Assembly: GCA_030673085.1 (NCBI GenBank)
Contig: DAOVFE010000118.1
Span: 1 to 6,068 of the forward strand
Length of the DNA stretch: 6,068 nucleotides
Source of the DNA: Anaerolineales bacterium
GTDB taxonomy: Bacteria; Chloroflexota; Anaerolineae; Anaerolineales; E44-bin32
Reading direction: 5' to 3'
The position numbers and the translations under genes are program-made. Shown here piece after piece: positions 1 to 4,243 of this stretch (its first letter is position 1; every line of letters starts with the position of its first letter). The notes beneath the pieces are model-generated. The model saw only the letters and a list, made by a program, of their open reading frames with translations, was not told where the DNA came from and did not search any database.

Positions 1-22
1 CATCCCCCATTGCGGGAATTTT

Positions 23-47
23 GCCCCTTCGGGTGCGGGTTTTGTTT
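23..47 (+). terminator. Possible plus-strand terminator hairpin (weak)
   Basis: A short stem with a UUCG tetraloop (positions 23-36, closing C-G pairs 26-27 with 32-33, one internal mismatch) is followed by a T-rich tract at 40-47. C(UUCG)G loops are unusually stable and common in intrinsic terminators. It would end a plus-strand gene lying left of the window, which cannot be seen. The stem is short and imperfect, so the call is tentative. Confidence 0.25.
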
Positions 48-100
48 AAATATTCGCTCAGGACTATCGCCCTGCAGTGCCTACGGCCCTGGCCATTCAT

Positions 101-120
101 CCCCTAAGCAAGCTGAGGGG
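101..120 (-). terminator. Imperfect hairpin 24 bp after the GH5 stop codon
   Basis: The arms CCCCT (101-105) and AGGGG (116-120) enclose a near-complementary core, AAGCAAGC, giving a stem of about 5+2 pairs with one mismatch. It sits 24 nt past the TAG of the GH5 gene, where a transcript end is expected. There is no T-run after it on the minus strand, so it is not a classic intrinsic terminator. It may be a 3' stabilising stem or chance. Confidence 0.25.
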
Positions 121-144
121 TATTCTGGCTAATCGAATAAAGGA

Positions 145-1806
145 CTACGGTTTATCACTAAAGCCTTCACGTAAAATTTCCACCAATCGCTGATCGATCT
201 TACTTTCTGCAGTAGTTTCATCATCCGGACCGTGAAAAAGACCAAAGGCCTGCGGATCACTGTCCCGATAACTCCAAAGCGCCCAGCCCAATCCATATTG
301 ATTCATGATTGCGATTTGATCCTCAATGACACGGTATCCAGAATCGTCCGGCGCGTGTCGCATTGAGCCAAACTCCCCCACCCATAGCGGCACGTTGTTA
401 GACTTCGCCCATTCTAGAAAAGACTTCATAACTGCTTCCAGAGAGCTACGATCATACTCCGCCCAGATATTGCGATAGCCATGCAGCGCCAAGCCATAGG
501 CGCCCCACTCCGGCCCGTGGTTCTCTCCGCACACCCATCCACGGATGCGGAATTCTTTGCCTGCGTCTGCCGGGATAAGCGGCTTGGTGAGAACCCAATC
601 AGATTGCAGCCATATGGCATAATCCCCCCGGCCTTCGATCGTCAAGCTACGGCTGCCGGTATGCGCCTTAGTGCTCCAGCTTCCGCTGTAATCACCCTCG
701 CTTTCAAAGTTCCAATTAGCCGGGTAACCGCCTCCGTGCATCCAGCCCTCTTCCTCTGCGCCCGGATTTAGTAAAGGCCATTGTTCGCCGTCCACCAGCA
801 CTTCAATGTCATCGAACCAAACCCGCCCCGCGTCGCCCCAGGCAAAAGGCCCAACGGCAAGCCAATCGGCGTTAGCCGGGGCAGCGAGCGGGCCGCTGTC
901 AAAATAAATCCAACCATTTGTATCATCCTCCAGGATGGCGCCCTCCACATTGGCTATCCATTCGATATCCTCTAATACTAATCCGGGATAGCTGGAGACA
1001 GCGGGCATAGAAGTATCGCCTATCCAATCGGCGCCAGCGTGGGTGACGCTGAAAGGTGAATAGTCGTGGAAGGAATAAACCAAGTTAGATTCCTCCAACA
1101 GCTCGAAACCGCTACCGGAGAGCGCATCTTCTATAAAAATTATGTGTCTAGAATCTACTGCACGGATAGCATCTACCGTATGCTGCGCCAGCTCCCACCA
1201 CCGGGCCGGATCATCCGGTTCAGGCTCGTTGTAGATGTCGTAGCCAGCGATTATTGGCTCATTATGATAGTGCCGCGCGATTTCCGCCCATAATTCAACC
1301 AAATGCTGCTGTGCCGCCGGATCATCCCATATGAAGCCGTCCAACACATCATCATCGCCTGGCACAATATGCATATCGAGCACGACATAGATATCGTTGG
1401 CGCGGCACCACTCCAGGTAGCGATCGATAAGCTCATAGCCGATACCATCCTCAAAATAGCGCCAATGAAGACCCAGCCGAATAACGTTGGCTCCCATCTC
1501 TGCCAGCAGCTTAATATCATCCTTCGTTCCGTAATCTTGAATCACATCCGGATCCCACCGATATAAGTAGTAGAAAGTATCCATATTGACGCCGCGCAAA
1601 ATGACAGGATTGCCGTCACCATCCACAATCTGCTGCCCCTGTACACGCAGGAAACTAATATCAGACACAGTCGAGGTCGCCTCGACAGGAGCAGCCATCG
1701 GAGTAACATCGGGAGCAGCAATAGTAGTAGCCATGATGAAATCACAACTGGCTAGTAAAACTATGGCTATTAAACCAATACTCAAGATCGAAAGATTTCG
1801 CCTCAT
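145..1806 (-). CDS. Secreted GH5-family cellulase-like lipoprotein with an internal jelly-roll insert
   Basis: This is a 553-aa predicted extracellular lipoprotein of glycoside hydrolase family 5 (retaining beta-glycanase, TIM barrel). It begins with basic residues MRRN, a hydrophobic stretch and the lipobox LASC (Cys21), then a Thr/Ala/Pro-rich linker to about residue 48. The catalytic domain starts near RGVNMD (71-76). The general acid/base is Glu194 in DIYNEPEPD, the family HxY motif is H247-D-Y249, and the nucleophile is Glu478 in LWVGEFGS; W511 in ALWSYRD fits the usual barrel-end substrate tryptophan. Between about 275 and 447 there is an insert resembling a carbohydrate-binding jelly roll (VWFDDIEV at 329-336, LLNPGAEEEG at 345-354, HTGSRSLTIEG at 382-392). 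The ATG is supported by GAGGTGA 9 nt upstream. The natural substrate (cellulose, mannan, other beta-glucan) cannot be told from sequence. It appears monocistronic, with a 371-bp gap upstream. Confidence 0.9.
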   Translation of the reverse strand: MRRNLSILSIGLIAIVLLASCDFIMATTIAAPDVTPMAAPVEATSTVSDISFLRVQGQQIVDGDGNPVILRGVNMDTFYYLYRWDPDVIQDYGTKDDIKLLAEMGANVIRLGLHWRYFEDGIGYELIDRYLEWCRANDIYVVLDMHIVPGDDDVLDGFIWDDPAAQQHLVELWAEIARHYHNEPIIAGYDIYNEPEPDDPARWWELAQHTVDAIRAVDSRHIIFIEDALSGSGFELLEESNLVYSFHDYSPFSVTHAGADWIGDTSMPAVSSYPGLVLEDIEWIANVEGAILEDDTNGWIYFDSGPLAAPANADWLAVGPFAWGDAGRVWFDDIEVLVDGEQWPLLNPGAEEEGWMHGGGYPANWNFESEGDYSGSWSTKAHTGSRSLTIEGRGDYAIWLQSDWVLTKPLIPADAGKEFRIRGWVCGENHGPEWGAYGLALHGYRNIWAEYDRSSLEAVMKSFLEWAKSNNVPLWVGEFGSMRHAPDDSGYRVIEDQIAIMNQYGLGWALWSYRDSDPQAFGLFHGPDDETTAESKIDQRLVEILREGFSDKP

Positions 1807-1815
1807 CCGCCAATA

Positions 1816-1822
1816 TCACCTC
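1816..1822 (-). promoter_or_regulatory. Ribosome binding site of the GH5 gene
   Basis: On the minus strand GAGGTGA lies 9 nt before the ATG at 1806. It is a strong Shine-Dalgarno match and fixes this start, which also places the lipoprotein signal correctly. Confidence 0.75.
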
Positions 1823-1837
1823 AATCTATATTTAGAG

Positions 1838-1855
1838 CTGCATATTTCGATGCAG
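1838..1855. repeat. Inverted repeat CTGCAT-N6-ATGCAG upstream of the GH5 gene
   Basis: There are perfect 6-bp arms at 1838-1843 and 1850-1855 around a 6-nt centre, 15 nt upstream of the ribosome binding site and so in the 5' untranslated region of the GH5 gene. It could be an operator for a sugar-responsive repressor or a small mRNA hairpin. I do not recognise the motif as that of a known regulator, and no regulator gene for it is adjacent. Confidence 0.35.
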
Positions 1856-1868
1856 TTTCATCTGCTTC

Positions 1869-1994
1869 TTAAAAATCAAACGCTAATGAAATCTGTCTAT
1901 CTTCGATGAGGAAACCGGTAGAAATTCCATCCTGCAGCAAATCCATAATGGTCTCTGGAAATTTCCTGTTATCGTCATCACATAGTAGCATCAC
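1869..1994 (-). CDS. Candidate small ORF of 41 aa, function unknown
   Basis: A GTG (1994) to TAA (1869) reading frame encodes about 41 residues, beginning VMLLCDDDNRK and ending ISLAFDF. GAGGA lies 10 nt before the GTG, a workable ribosome binding site; an ATG follows as codon 2. The frame stays open further upstream to a TAG at 2037-2039 (55 codons in all), and beyond that stop the same frame encodes the methyltransferase-like remnant. It may therefore be the tail of a decayed gene and not a separate small gene. No family is recognised, and the composition (acidic residues mixed with hydrophobics) looks protein-like. The start lies inside one arm of the 1981-2018 inverted repeat. Confidence 0.25.
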   Translation of the reverse strand: MMLLCDDDNRKFPETIMDLLQDGISTGFLIEDRQISLAFDF

Positions 1995-2018
1995 TAGTCG
2001 GAAATCCTCGCTACTATG
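1981..2018. repeat. Perfect 9-bp inverted repeat with 20-nt spacer
   Basis: CATAGTAGC at 1981-1989 and GCTACTATG at 2010-2018 are exact reverse complements. As RNA on either strand they can form a 9-bp stem with a 20-nt loop that contains the palindrome ACTAGT. It lies 6 bp before the plus-strand terminator stem, so the two could form tandem hairpins of one RNA. On the minus strand one arm covers the start region of the small ORF and could mask it. Confidence 0.5.
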
Positions 2019-2024
2019 CAGTTC

Positions 2025-2060
2025 GGAATCGGCTGGCTAGCCGGTTCCTTTTCTCGTTTT
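2025..2060 (+). terminator. Intrinsic terminator pointing along the plus strand
   Basis: Arms GGAATCGGCT (2025-2034) and AGCCGGTTCC (2039-2048) pair over 10 bp with one U-G wobble around the tetraloop GGCT. The stem is followed at once by TTTT, then CTCG and TTTT (2049-2060). That is a textbook rho-independent terminator for plus-strand transcription. No T-run follows on the minus strand. There is no plus-strand gene next to it, so it may end an unannotated RNA or antisense transcript. The stem also overlaps the end of a minus-strand reading frame, so some coincidence cannot be excluded. Confidence 0.55.
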
Positions 2061-2156
2061 CCTCAACCCCTTCACAAAATTGATGGCCGGGACCTCATTC
2101 ATATACTGTTGATATTCATCTCCCCATTTCCTTTCTATATTTGGGGGGTTTTCAGC
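2037..2156 (-). pseudogene. C-terminal remnant of an isoprenylcysteine carboxyl methyltransferase-like protein
   Basis: A 39-codon open stretch between TGA (2157-2159) and TAG (2037-2039) contains IERKWGDEYQQYMNEVP followed by AINFVKGLRK. The pattern E-[RK]-[KF]-[WY]-G-x-E-Y-x-x-Y-x-x-x-VP is the characteristic C-terminal tail of ICMT/NnrU-like membrane methyltransferases. The membrane helices and SAM-binding part that should come before it are absent: the space immediately upstream is the end of the DUF59 gene. There is no start codon with a ribosome binding site ahead of the motif. I read it as a gene remnant. The family assignment rests on this short motif only. Confidence 0.45.
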
Positions 2157-2177
2157 TCATTCATATAGATAATTGGT

Positions 2178-2462
2178 TTAACCTCGCCACTGAGCATGTT
2201 CCTTAGCGAAGAAAGCCGCTCTCTCTGCATCTGTCATTTCGGCAAAGGAAATATTCAATTCCGCGCCCAGTTCCTCAACCGCCTTCGCCAGGGCATTCGC
2301 CAAATAATCCCAGACCACTGCTGGTATGCCCATGAACGGCAGAACCAAGATCAGCGATGCTTCCTTCATCTCCGGCGAGTAATCCACATCCCGGACCATT
2401 CCCAGATCGAATAGTGTTGCGGCGATCTCCGGATGTTCCACTGTATAAACGGCTTGGACCAC
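2178..2462 (-). CDS. DUF59/MIP18-like small protein (iron-sulfur assembly type), N-terminus disrupted by TAG
   Basis: The 94-aa product from a GTG start carries the DUF59 (MIP18/SufT/PaaD-like) signature: VEHPEI (8-13), DLGMVRDV (19-26), LPFMGIP (41-47) and a C-terminal AEMTDAERAAFF (74-85). Family members help iron-sulfur cluster assembly, usually through a reactive cysteine in a T-x-x-x-C-P loop; here the loop reads PFMGIP and the whole protein has no cysteine. The natural start looks like the ATG at 2489, which has AAGGTGA 5 nt upstream, but codon 4 of that frame is TAG (2478-2480). The codons between TAG and GTG (VTRDD) still look like family N-terminus. Expression would need the weakly supported GTG (GAGAG 5 nt upstream), reinitiation or readthrough. 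Otherwise the gene is a young pseudogene or carries a base error. It lies 322 bp downstream of the DUF2249/CMD gene. Confidence 0.75.
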   Translation of the reverse strand: MVQAVYTVEHPEIAATLFDLGMVRDVDYSPEMKEASLILVLPFMGIPAVVWDYLANALAKAVEELGAELNISFAEMTDAERAAFFAKEHAQWRG

Positions 2463-2494
2463 GTCGTCTCTCGTAACCTATTGAGGCATGCTTT

Positions 2495-2501
2495 TCACCT
2501 T
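2495..2501 (-). promoter_or_regulatory. Ribosome binding site for the interrupted DUF59 start
   Basis: AAGGTGA on the minus strand lies 5 nt before the ATG at 2487-2489. It is the best ribosome binding site near this gene, but the frame it serves reads M-P-Q-stop. It is the main reason to think the present GTG start is not the original one. Confidence 0.6.
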
Positions 2502-2570
2502 TCTTCATGGATAGTATCTCTTTCATCTAAAGCTTCGTAATGGCTTGCGCTTTCAGATATTTTCCCATTC

Positions 2571-2588
2571 CTCTATAGAGCTATAGCT
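2571..2588. repeat. Two overlapping 10-bp palindromes
   Basis: CTCTATAGAG (2571-2580) and AGCTATAGCT (2579-2588) are each perfect palindromes and share two bases, so CTATAG occurs twice 8 bp apart. They lie about 80-100 bp upstream of the DUF59 start, in a region where a promoter or operator could sit. The protein that might bind is unknown, and an AT-rich chance origin is possible. Confidence 0.35.
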
Positions 2589-2715
2589 TCCTTTTCCTTT
2601 GTAAAATATCCACTGCCAACGTGATTGGCGGCAGCACATCTACAGGCCATACGTTCCAGAGAATTTCTTTCATACAGCCGGATAATGAATTGTAGTTAAA
2701 AAGGGGTACCGGCAT
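2581..2715 (-). CDS. Candidate 44-aa ORF, doubtful
   Basis: ATG at 2715 to TAG at 2581 encodes 44 residues, starting MPVPLFNYNS and ending QRKRKL, with a hydrophobic middle (ILWNVWPVDVLPPITLAVDIL split across 19-39). No convincing ribosome binding site precedes it and no family is recognised. It fills part of the 322-bp gap between the DUF2249/CMD gene and the DUF59 gene. It could be a small membrane-associated peptide, a decayed gene end or a chance frame. I lean towards chance. Confidence 0.15.
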   Translation of the reverse strand: MPVPLFNYNSLSGCMKEILWNVWPVDVLPPITLAVDILQRKRKL

Positions 2716-2766
2716 GATTTTGTGAACTCATACCATTTTCCACATTATCTAATCAAAACACCGCGT

Positions 2767-2783
2767 ACAAAGCGCTTCCTTGT
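2767..2783 (-). terminator. Weak terminator-like hairpin after the DUF2249/CMD gene
   Basis: Starting 1 nt past the TAG, ACAAGG and CTTTGT can pair over 6 bp (one wobble) around a 5-nt loop. About 9 nt later comes GTTTTGATT on the minus strand. The distance and short T-run make this a poor intrinsic terminator. It may only reduce readthrough into the DUF59 gene. Confidence 0.25.
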
Positions 2784-2784
2784 C

Positions 2785-3483
2785 CTAAAATGATTCGGTA
2801 AAGATGCCTACTTCCGGATGGCGCTCGCCAAACTTTGTTACAAGCGCATCCAGGATTTCGTCGCGATCTTTAGCCTGTCCCTCCATCCTTTTGATCAACT
2901 CATACGCCAAAAAGACAGTTGACGTTGAGATTTCAGAAACAAAAGTGGATGATCCCTGAAGCCAAATCAACAGACCAAACACCTCATCCAGTTCTTGGCT
3001 AGTGGCTCCGGCGGCATATGCTTTAATCAATTCTCGTGTGGCCTGGCGCATCCGCCCAGCGCCAATGCCGACGCCAAAAGCTATTAGATAGAGATTCTTT
3101 TGATCAATCGCGGCCTCTTCGCGTTGATAAATGCGCTTCCATACCTTCAAATACTGATTGGCAATGAAGGGATCCACTTGTTTGAACTTAAGAATTCCCA
3201 ATGGCTGCAGTGGCGGTCTTCCAGAGGGCTCACCCTTCGGAATAGCCGCTTTGTAGAAGTAAACATGATACTCGTCTTGGCTCTCTTCTATTGTTTCATG
3301 TTCAAAGCCCATATCGCCGAGTGCCGAGTAGAGCGGCGCTGGTTCAAAGCTCTGGATAATGCACAGTCCCTGGCCTACTTCCATAACCTCCGCCTTCTTT
3401 TGGATCATCGGCAGAAAGTTACCTCGCAAGTTACGCACGTCTATTATTTCAAACTCGTCTTTCTTTGTCATCCATTCGTTCAT
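2785..3483 (-). CDS. DUF2249 plus carboxymuconolactone-decarboxylase-like fusion protein
   Basis: The 232-aa cytoplasmic protein (no signal, no membrane segment) has two parts. Residues about 11-78 match DUF2249, a TusA/SirA-like alpha/beta fold: IIDVRNLRG (13-21), then CIIQSFEPAPLYSALGDMGF (41-60). Residues about 109-200 look like an AhpD/CMD helical domain: KNLYLIAFGVGIGAG (129-143) and ATRELIKAYAAGATSQELDEV spanning 148-168. In AhpD-type members a CxxC redox pair lies just before the AGAT segment; here the region reads AGRMRQ and the only cysteine in the protein is Cys41 in the DUF2249 part. A redox thiol mechanism in the CMD part is therefore unlikely, and the activity is unknown. The ATG has only a weak ribosome binding site, but its first base region overlaps the stop of a 14-codon leader frame (ATGA). 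It is 113 bp downstream of the Fur-family gene with no clear terminator between, so co-transcription is plausible. Confidence 0.7.
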   Translation of the reverse strand: MNEWMTKKDEFEIIDVRNLRGNFLPMIQKKAEVMEVGQGLCIIQSFEPAPLYSALGDMGFEHETIEESQDEYHVYFYKAAIPKGEPSGRPPLQPLGILKFKQVDPFIANQYLKVWKRIYQREEAAIDQKNLYLIAFGVGIGAGRMRQATRELIKAYAAGATSQELDEVFGLLIWLQGSSTFVSEISTSTVFLAYELIKRMEGQAKDRDEILDALVTKFGERHPEVGIFTESF

Positions 3484-3524
3484 CGTAATGTAGTCTCATT
3501 TCTCAGATTAGCGTATACCGCCAT
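3480..3524 (-). CDS. Possible 14-codon leader peptide overlapping the DUF2249/CMD start
   Basis: The frame MAVYANLRNETTLR runs from ATG (3524) to a TGA (3480-3482) that overlaps the ATG of the next gene as ATGA. GAGG lies just upstream (GAGGAATATG), although the spacing is short. Such a leader could couple translation to the downstream gene, which lacks a good ribosome binding site of its own. The evidence is positional only; chance is quite possible. Confidence 0.25.
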   Translation of the reverse strand: MAVYANLRNETTLR

Positions 3525-3596
3525 ATTCCTCGGGCAGTGATAGAAGAATCATTTACTTCATTTATATATTTTCATTGCAGACTTCCACGCCCTAAC

Positions 3597-4028
3597 CTAA
3601 TTGCTATTGCCAGCCTTCTTCCGCCGGCATTCAGGGCAGTAGCCCGACAAGGTTAATGAAACCCCCGTGATCTCAAAATCATTCTCTTCAGCTAAACGAC
3701 TCATCAGCTCCTTGCCGAATGGGCACTGGAATTCAATAACTTTGCCACAGCCCCGACATACCATGTGATGATGATCTTGACGTTTGATCTCATAGTGATA
3801 GCGATCGTTGCCCAAGTCTATCCCCTCAACCAGCCCCTCTTTTTTCAATACCTGCAACGCCCGATATACAGTGGAGAGACTCATGCGAGGGGATTTCTGC
3901 TTGGCCAGACGGTATATTTCTTCGGCTGCGATGTGCCCTTTAGTCTGGTTGATAATATCCAGGATGAGCACTCGCTGTCGAGTGACACGCTTCCCTGACT
4001 GACGCAACATCTTCTCAGCCTTGATCAT
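3597..4028 (-). CDS. Fur-family metal-responsive transcriptional repressor (Fur/Zur type)
   Basis: The 143-aa protein has the full Fur-family layout: a winged-helix DNA-binding half with RVTRQRVLILDII (14-26), HIAAEEIYRLAKQ (32-44) and the recognition helix SLSTVYRALQVL (50-61), then a dimerisation and metal half. Two CxxC pairs (Cys91-94, Cys131-134) form the structural zinc site. Likely regulatory ligands are His32, His78, His86, His88 and Glu99 (QDHHHMVC, KVIEF). The residue at the PerR-specific Asp position is His78, which argues against a PerR peroxide sensor, but Fe, Zn and Mn sensing cannot be separated by eye. The ATG has AAGAGGAG 12 nt upstream. The gene has its own promoter with palindromes over the -35 and downstream of the -10, suggesting self-repression. 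It reads towards the DUF2249/CMD gene. Confidence 0.9.
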   Translation of the reverse strand: MIKAEKMLRQSGKRVTRQRVLILDIINQTKGHIAAEEIYRLAKQKSPRMSLSTVYRALQVLKKEGLVEGIDLGNDRYHYEIKRQDHHHMVCRGCGKVIEFQCPFGKELMSRLAEENDFEITGVSLTLSGYCPECRRKKAGNSN

Positions 4029-4040
4029 GTTTTTTAATAT

Positions 4041-4048
4041 CTCCTCTT
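4041..4048 (-). promoter_or_regulatory. Ribosome binding site of the Fur-family gene
   Basis: AAGAGGAG on the minus strand ends 12 nt before the ATG at 4028. The match is strong; the spacing is slightly long. An in-frame ATG six codons later (codon 7) is an alternative, but the family N-terminus fits the first one. Confidence 0.6.
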
Positions 4049-4067
4049 GTCCGTCCTTTATCCGTTT

Positions 4068-4082
4068 TGCAAATGGTTTGCA
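4068..4082. promoter_or_regulatory. Candidate Fur-family operator, 7-1-7 palindrome
   Basis: TGCAAAT-G-GTTTGCA has the 7-1-7 layout of Fur-family boxes with six of seven positions symmetric, and loosely resembles the Zur-type pattern TGnAAATnnTTTnCA. It begins 5 bp downstream of the predicted -10 and covers the likely transcription start, 39 bp upstream of the regulator's ATG. That placement fits autorepression by the gene it precedes. It is read from sequence; binding is inferred. Confidence 0.55.
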
Positions 4083-4087
4083 CTAAG

Positions 4088-4116
4088 ATTAAACTAGAAA
4101 AGTTCAATATTGCCAA
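4088..4116 (-). promoter_or_regulatory. Sigma70-like promoter of the Fur-family gene
   Basis: On the minus strand TTGGCA (4111-4116, 5/6 of TTGACA) is followed after exactly 17 bp by TTTAAT (4088-4093, 5/6 of TATAAT). Transcription would begin near 4081, giving a 5' leader of about 50 nt that carries the AAGAGGAG site. It is the best promoter match I found in the window. Confidence 0.7.
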
Positions 4117-4121
4117 GCAAT
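4109..4121. repeat. Inverted repeat over the -35 element
   Basis: ATTGC-CAA-GCAAT (5-3-5, perfect) overlaps the -35 hexamer of the Fur-family promoter, and flanking TTC/GAA bases extend the symmetry with a 3-nt offset. It may be a second operator, a site for another regulator, or chance. Confidence 0.35.
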
Positions 4122-4139
4122 GAAACCAAAGAATGACCG

Positions 4140-4155
4140 GCTGATAAATATCGGC
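4140..4155. repeat. Near-palindrome GCTGATA-AA-TATCGGC upstream of the Fur-family promoter
   Basis: Seven-base arms with one mismatch surround AA. It lies 24 bp beyond the -35, between the exporter permease stop and the regulator promoter. It could be an upstream regulator site or a weak stem at the 3' end of the exporter transcript; the loop is too small for a good terminator and no T-run follows on the minus strand. Confidence 0.25.
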
Positions 4156-4243
4156 ATGATGACTTCGTTTCCTTATTGCATTGATGATGTAAAATCTTCA
4201 TTATACTGACTATATTTTCAGATCATTTACCCCATGACGTAAC

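Noticed and set aside
481..1566. Several plus-strand frames of 64-96 codons opposite the GH5 gene
   Set aside because: They are antisense to a gene with clear catalytic motifs, have no ribosome binding sites and give unstructured compositions.
2037..2480. Genome-wide recoding of TAG (pyrrolysine or glutamine) to explain two internal TAG codons
   Set aside because: The GH5, DUF2249/CMD, Fur-family and Dpp-like genes all end in TAG at the expected family length, so TAG works as a stop.
2275..2526. 83-codon minus-strand frame starting at 2526 over the DUF59 gene
   Set aside because: It shares the upstream region but its translation is Gly/Arg/Ser-rich and unlike a protein family; the DUF59 frame is clearly the real one.
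3100..3540. 146-codon plus-strand frame opposite the DUF2249/CMD gene
   Set aside because: Long, but antisense to a recognisable two-domain protein, and with no family resemblance or start signal.
4183..4210. Plus-strand promoter-like TTGATG and TATACT between the exporter and regulator genes
   Set aside because: Spacing is only 15 bp and no plus-strand gene follows.
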